This document shows positions 61,372 through 64,000 of a stretch of DNA of 64,000 nt, piece by piece. How positions within the stretch are numbered: the stretch's first letter is position 1; each line of letters begins with the position of its first letter. Made by a program: the position numbers and the translations under genes. This DNA is from Enterobacter_D sp963521185 (GTDB lineage: Bacteria; Pseudomonadota; Gammaproteobacteria; Enterobacterales; Enterobacteriaceae): assembly GCA_963521185.1 (NCBI GenBank), contig CAUQTV010000001.1, positions 1 to 64,000 of the forward strand, written 5' to 3'. Below the pieces are notes generated by a model that did no database searches, had not been told where the DNA came from, and was given only the letters and a program-made list of their open reading frames with translations.

Positions 61372-62133
61372 ATGACGAAAGTTGCCATTGTCACCGCTTC
61401 AGATTCAGGTATTGGTAAAGCATGTGCGCTCGTGCTGGCAGAGCAGGGGTTTGATGTCGGTATCACCTGGCACTCCGACGAGGAGGGCGCGAATGCTACC
61501 GCGAAGGCCGTGCGCGATCGCGGCCAGCGTGCGGAAGTGATCCAGCTCGATCTCGGTCAACTGCCCGACGGTGCGCAGGCCATCAGTACGCTCATCGCCC
61601 GCTTTGGACGTATTGACGTGCTGGTGAACAACGCCGGGGCGATGACCAAAGCGCCGTTTCTCGACGTGAAATTCAGCGACTGGCGGAGCATTTTTACTGT
61701 CGATGTAGACGGCGCGTTTCTGTGCTCGCAAATTGCTGCGCGGTACATGGTCGGGCAGGGCGAGGGCGGGCGGATCGTGAATATCACCTCGGTGCACGAG
61801 CACACCCCGCTGCCCGAAGCCAGCGCCTACACCGCCGCCAAACATGCCCTCGGCGGGCTGACCAAATCAATGGCCCTTGAGCTGGTGGAGCATAAAATTC
61901 TGGTGAACGCCGTTGCGCCAGGGGCGATCGCCACGCCGATGAATAATATGGATGATAACGAGGTGAAAGAGGGATCGCTGCCGGAAGTGCCCCTCGGACG
62001 CCCGGGCAAAACCCATGAAATCGCCAGTCTGGTGGGCTGGCTGTGCTCGGACAACGCCAGCTACACCACCGGACAATCGTTTATTGTCGATGGCGGGTTT
62101 ATGCTGGCGAACCCGCAGTTCAAGCCAAAATAG
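61372..62133 (+). CDS. yohF: Short-chain dehydrogenase YohF
   Basis: 253 aa from MTKVAIVTASDSGIG behind CGGAGGTT, the E. coli length; the frame starts 15 codons earlier inside mdtQ. Classical SDR: TASDSGIGK NAD(P) motif, LVNNAGAMT, catalytic Ser (ITSVHE), YTAAKHALGG (YxxxK) and IVDGGFML. Substrate unknown; the E. coli protein was annotated acetoin-dehydrogenase-like. Starts 41 bp after mdtQ, probably co-transcribed. Confidence 0.94.
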   Translation: MTKVAIVTASDSGIGKACALVLAEQGFDVGITWHSDEEGANATAKAVRDRGQRAEVIQLDLGQLPDGAQAISTLIARFGRIDVLVNNAGAMTKAPFLDVKFSDWRSIFTVDVDGAFLCSQIAARYMVGQGEGGRIVNITSVHEHTPLPEASAYTAAKHALGGLTKSMALELVEHKILVNAVAPGAIATPMNNMDDNEVKEGSLPEVPLGRPGKTHEIASLVGWLCSDNASYTTGQSFIVDGGFMLANPQFKPK

Positions 62134-62141
62134 GCCGCCCG

Positions 62142-62163
62142 GCGGGAGGCGAAAGTCTCCCGC
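62142..62163. terminator. Candidate terminator between yohF and yohD
   Basis: Stem GCGGGAG / CTCCCGC with an 8-nt loop in the 30 bp between convergent stop codons. No clear T-run on either side. Confidence 0.4.
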
Positions 62164-62733
62164 TCACTCCTCATCTTTATTCCACCTGCGCCGTAACCAG
62201 TAGCGCAACGCCAGGGCAATCACCAGCGCCAGCACCAGCCAGATCAGATGTTTAAAATGTTGATTGAGATGATGCAGCCACGGGCCGATCACCTCGCCGC
62301 CCACGTAACCCAGGGTGGTGAAGATCAGCGCCCAGACAATCGCGCCGATGATGTTAAGCGGTAAAAAGATTTTTGGCGGCAGGCGGCTTGCGCCAATCAG
62401 CAGCGGGCCAATAATGCGAAAGCCGTACATAAAGCGTGAGCCGATGACAAACAGGTAAGGACGCCGCTGAATAAGCCGCTGTGCGCGCCGGATTTTATCG
62501 CGATGGCGGGAGAAACGCCGCAGGATGCGATCGCCGTAGCGCCGTCCAACCAGGTAGAGCAGCTGATCGCCAATCATGCCGCCCAGCGCAACAGACACCA
62601 CCACCAGCCAGAATCGAAGTAACCCCTGATGTGCGGCAACGCCTCCCAACAGGGTAATGGTTTCACCTTCCGCCACGCTGCCAATCACCAGCGCCGCGTA
62701 ACCGTACTGCGCTATCAAACCGTTAATATCCAC
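62164..62733 (-). CDS. yohD: DedA family membrane protein YohD
   Basis: About 189 aa from GTG 62733 (VDINGLIAQYGYAALV), aligning with the E. coli YohD start; TTG 62745 is an alternative four codons up. GGGAGGG lies upstream, 12 nt before the GTG, which is long. DedA/SNARE-associated family: four or more TM segments, EGETITLLGGVAAHQG, GDQLLYLVGRRYGDRIL and RFMYGFRIIGPLLIGAS. DedA proteins act as lipid scramblases or transporters. Confidence 0.9.
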   Translation of the reverse strand: MDINGLIAQYGYAALVIGSVAEGETITLLGGVAAHQGLLRFWLVVVSVALGGMIGDQLLYLVGRRYGDRILRRFSRHRDKIRRAQRLIQRRPYLFVIGSRFMYGFRIIGPLLIGASRLPPKIFLPLNIIGAIVWALIFTTLGYVGGEVIGPWLHHLNQHFKHLIWLVLALVIALALRYWLRRRWNKDEE

Positions 62734-62906
62734 GTGAAAAACCAACCCTCCCTTTCAACATTATGAAGTAAGCATATACGCTGAAAACCGATCGCGTTAA
62801 CCGAAGGGCGGCGTTGTTGAGGCTTGATTTCGCTTCGCTCAAAAAATAAACAGTATTTGCATTATACTTACAGGGTCGTAGTTCGGGCTGACTGCAAGGG
62901 GGCGTT

Positions 62907-63494
62907 ATGAACCATGTCTGGGGACTCTTTTCCCATCCCGATCGTGAAATGCAGGTGATCAAAAGCGAAAACGAAACTGTTTCGCACCACTACACGCACC
63001 ATGTGTTAATGATGGCCGCCGTGCCGGTGCTCTGCGCCTTTATCGGCACCACGCAGATTGGCTGGAACTTCGGTGACGGTAACATCATGAAGCTGTCGCT
63101 GTTCAGCGGTCTGTATTTGGGGATCCTGTTTTATGCCCTGATGCTGGCGGGTGTCGCCGTGATGGGCCGCGTGATTTACTGGATGGCGCGAAACTATCCA
63201 CAGCGTCCGTCGCTGGCACGCTGCATGGTGTTCGCCGGTTACGTGGCGACACCGCTGTTTCTGAGCGGCATCGTCGCGCTCTATCCGCTGGTGTGGCTCT
63301 GCGCGCTGGTAGGCACCGCGGCGTTGTTCTACACCGGGTATCTGCTGTATATCGGTATTCCGACCTTCCTCAACATTAACCGCGAAGAGGGCCTGAGCTT
63401 CTCCAGCTCCACGCTCGCCATCGGCGTGCTGGTGCTTGAAGTGCTGCTGGCGCTAACCGTGATCCTTTGGGGCTACGGTTACCGTCTGTTCTGA
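62907..63494 (+). CDS. yohC: Yip1-family inner-membrane protein YohC
   Basis: 195 aa as in E. coli, MNHVWGLFSHPDREMQ. Five TM segments of the Yip1 domain (about 35-195), with GYLLYIGIPTFLNINREEG near the end. Function unknown. Upstream region 62746-62906 shares a divergent promoter area with yohD. Ribosome site AAGGGGGCG. Confidence 0.94.
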   Translation: MNHVWGLFSHPDREMQVIKSENETVSHHYTHHVLMMAAVPVLCAFIGTTQIGWNFGDGNIMKLSLFSGLYLGILFYALMLAGVAVMGRVIYWMARNYPQRPSLARCMVFAGYVATPLFLSGIVALYPLVWLCALVGTAALFYTGYLLYIGIPTFLNINREEGLSFSSSTLAIGVLVLEVLLALTVILWGYGYRLF

Positions 63495-63500
63495 CCCTGA

Positions 63501-63532
63501 TTGCATTGCTGGTGTGAATACCAGCAATGCAA
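63501..63532 (+). terminator. 12-bp perfect inverted repeat after yohC
   Basis: TTGCATTGCTGG / CCAGCAATGCAA with an 8-nt loop, 7 bp after the yohC stop. It is followed by CTTTCCGC, a weak U-tract. Confidence 0.65.
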
Positions 63533-63666
63533 CTTTCCGCAACGAATCTTCTCTGGCGGCAAGGCATGCGGACGGCTATCATGCTTTTGCCAGCTTTTGT
63601 TATTGTAAATGCCGACAAAAGCGGTGTGCGTCATAACGTGCGTGAATCATTATCAGAAGTCTCATC

Positions 63667-64000
63667 ATGCTGAAATTCCGTGTTTCCTTACTAAGCCTCG
63701 CGCTTGTACTGACCGTGCCTGCCGCGCCCTACGCGCTGGCAAAAACCGCTGCGGCGACCACCACAGCGGCGCAGCCAGAGATTGCCTCAGGCAGCGCGAT
63801 GATTGTTGATCTGCAAAACAATAACGTGATTTATGCCAGCCACCCGGATCTGGTGCGCCCGATTGCGTCGATCACCAAAATGATGACCGCGATGGTGGTG
63901 CTGGACGCCCGCCTGCCGCTGGATGAAATTCTGACGGTGGATATCAGTCAGACCCCGGAGATGAAGGGGATCTACTCCCGCGTGCGCCTGAACAGCGAAA
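63667..64000 (+). CDS. pbpG: D-alanyl-D-alanine endopeptidase PBP7 (5' part)
   Basis: The window ends after 111 codons. MLKFRVSLLSLALVLTVPAAP is a signal peptide cut near ALA. The mature part begins AKTAAATTT and then TIGR-type AQPEIASGSAMIVDLQ. The active-site SxxK is present (SITK). PBP7 is a periplasmic DD-endopeptidase of peptidoglycan. Position right of yohC matches E. coli pbpG. The remaining two thirds lie outside the window. Confidence 0.94.
   Translation, partial: MLKFRVSLLSLALVLTVPAAPYALAKTAAATTTAAQPEIASGSAMIVDLQNNNVIYASHPDLVRPIASITKMMTAMVVLDARLPLDEILTVDISQTPEMKGIYSRVRLNSE

Noticed and set aside
1..64000. CRISPR arrays, IS elements, prophage or toxin-antitoxin modules
   Set aside because: No evenly spaced repeats with spacers, no transposase or integrase frames and no paired toxin/antitoxin frames were seen. 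The holin-like gene alone is not evidence of prophage.

Overview
The window is chromosomal DNA from a member of the Enterobacteriaceae. Gene content and order follow the E. coli K-12 region running from proL/yejM to pbpG. The order is yejM-yejL-yejK-rplY-radD-rsuA-bcr-yejG-yejFEBA-pdeN-mepS-lpxT-yeiR-yeiQ-efpL-yeiW-setB-fruBKA ... nfo-yeiH-yeiE-lysP-cirA-yeiG-folE-yeiB-galS-mglBAC-sanA-cdd-yohKJ-dusC-yohP-mdtQ-yohF-yohD-yohC-pbpG. Protein lengths and motifs match the E. coli proteins closely. The high G+C and the non-K-12 cargo suggest Enterobacter, Lelliottia or a close relative; I cannot fix the species.

Layout. (1) 1-1150: end of a His/Ala/Thr-rich tandem-repeat protein, a 106-aa unknown gene, a REP-type element and tRNA-Pro(GGG). 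(2) 1185-20139: envelope and housekeeping block (LPS-control protein YejM, nucleoid protein YejK, ribosomal L25, RadD, RsuA, Bcr, YejABEF peptide transporter, c-di-GMP phosphodiesterase PdeN, murein endopeptidase MepS, LpxT, zinc GTPase YeiR). (3) 20270-23133: hexuronate pair, YeiQ divergent from a mannonate dehydratase (uxuA). (4) 25632-29501: Cra-controlled fructose PTS operon fruBKA. (5) 29543-33942: accessory operon with a BglG/LicT-type antiterminator, PTS IICB permease, MalY-like C-S lyase and a SIS-only sugar-phosphate isomerase. It is preceded by a perfect CRP-site match and a leader with a RAT-like element and terminator. (6) 34013-40857: nfo, yeiH/yeiE, lysP and the Fur-controlled siderophore receptor cirA. 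(7) 40920-42839: AT-rich accessory segment with a LysR regulator overlapping a small holin-like membrane protein. (8) 42840-52060: yeiG, an MFS carrier, folE, yeiB, and galS with mglBAC, which carry GalS and CRP sites. (9) 52302-55379: second accessory stretch (KGG stress protein, 76-aa unknown, DUF421 pair, EAL-HDOD protein) where K-12 has preTA. (10) 55386-64000: sanA, cdd, yohKJ, dusC, the 27-aa membrane protein yohP, mdtQ, yohF, yohD, yohC and the 5' end of pbpG.

How it fits together. Carbon uptake dominates: fructose, methyl-galactoside/galactose, hexuronates and an unknown PTS sugar. Several of these units carry recognisable CRP sites plus a specific regulator site (Cra, GalS, UxuR/ExuR-like or antiterminator/RAT). 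A second theme is envelope maintenance. No phage, IS element, CRISPR array or rRNA was found. The least standard parts are the antiterminator-PTS-lyase-isomerase operon, the LysR/holin-like pair and the 52-55 kb block.
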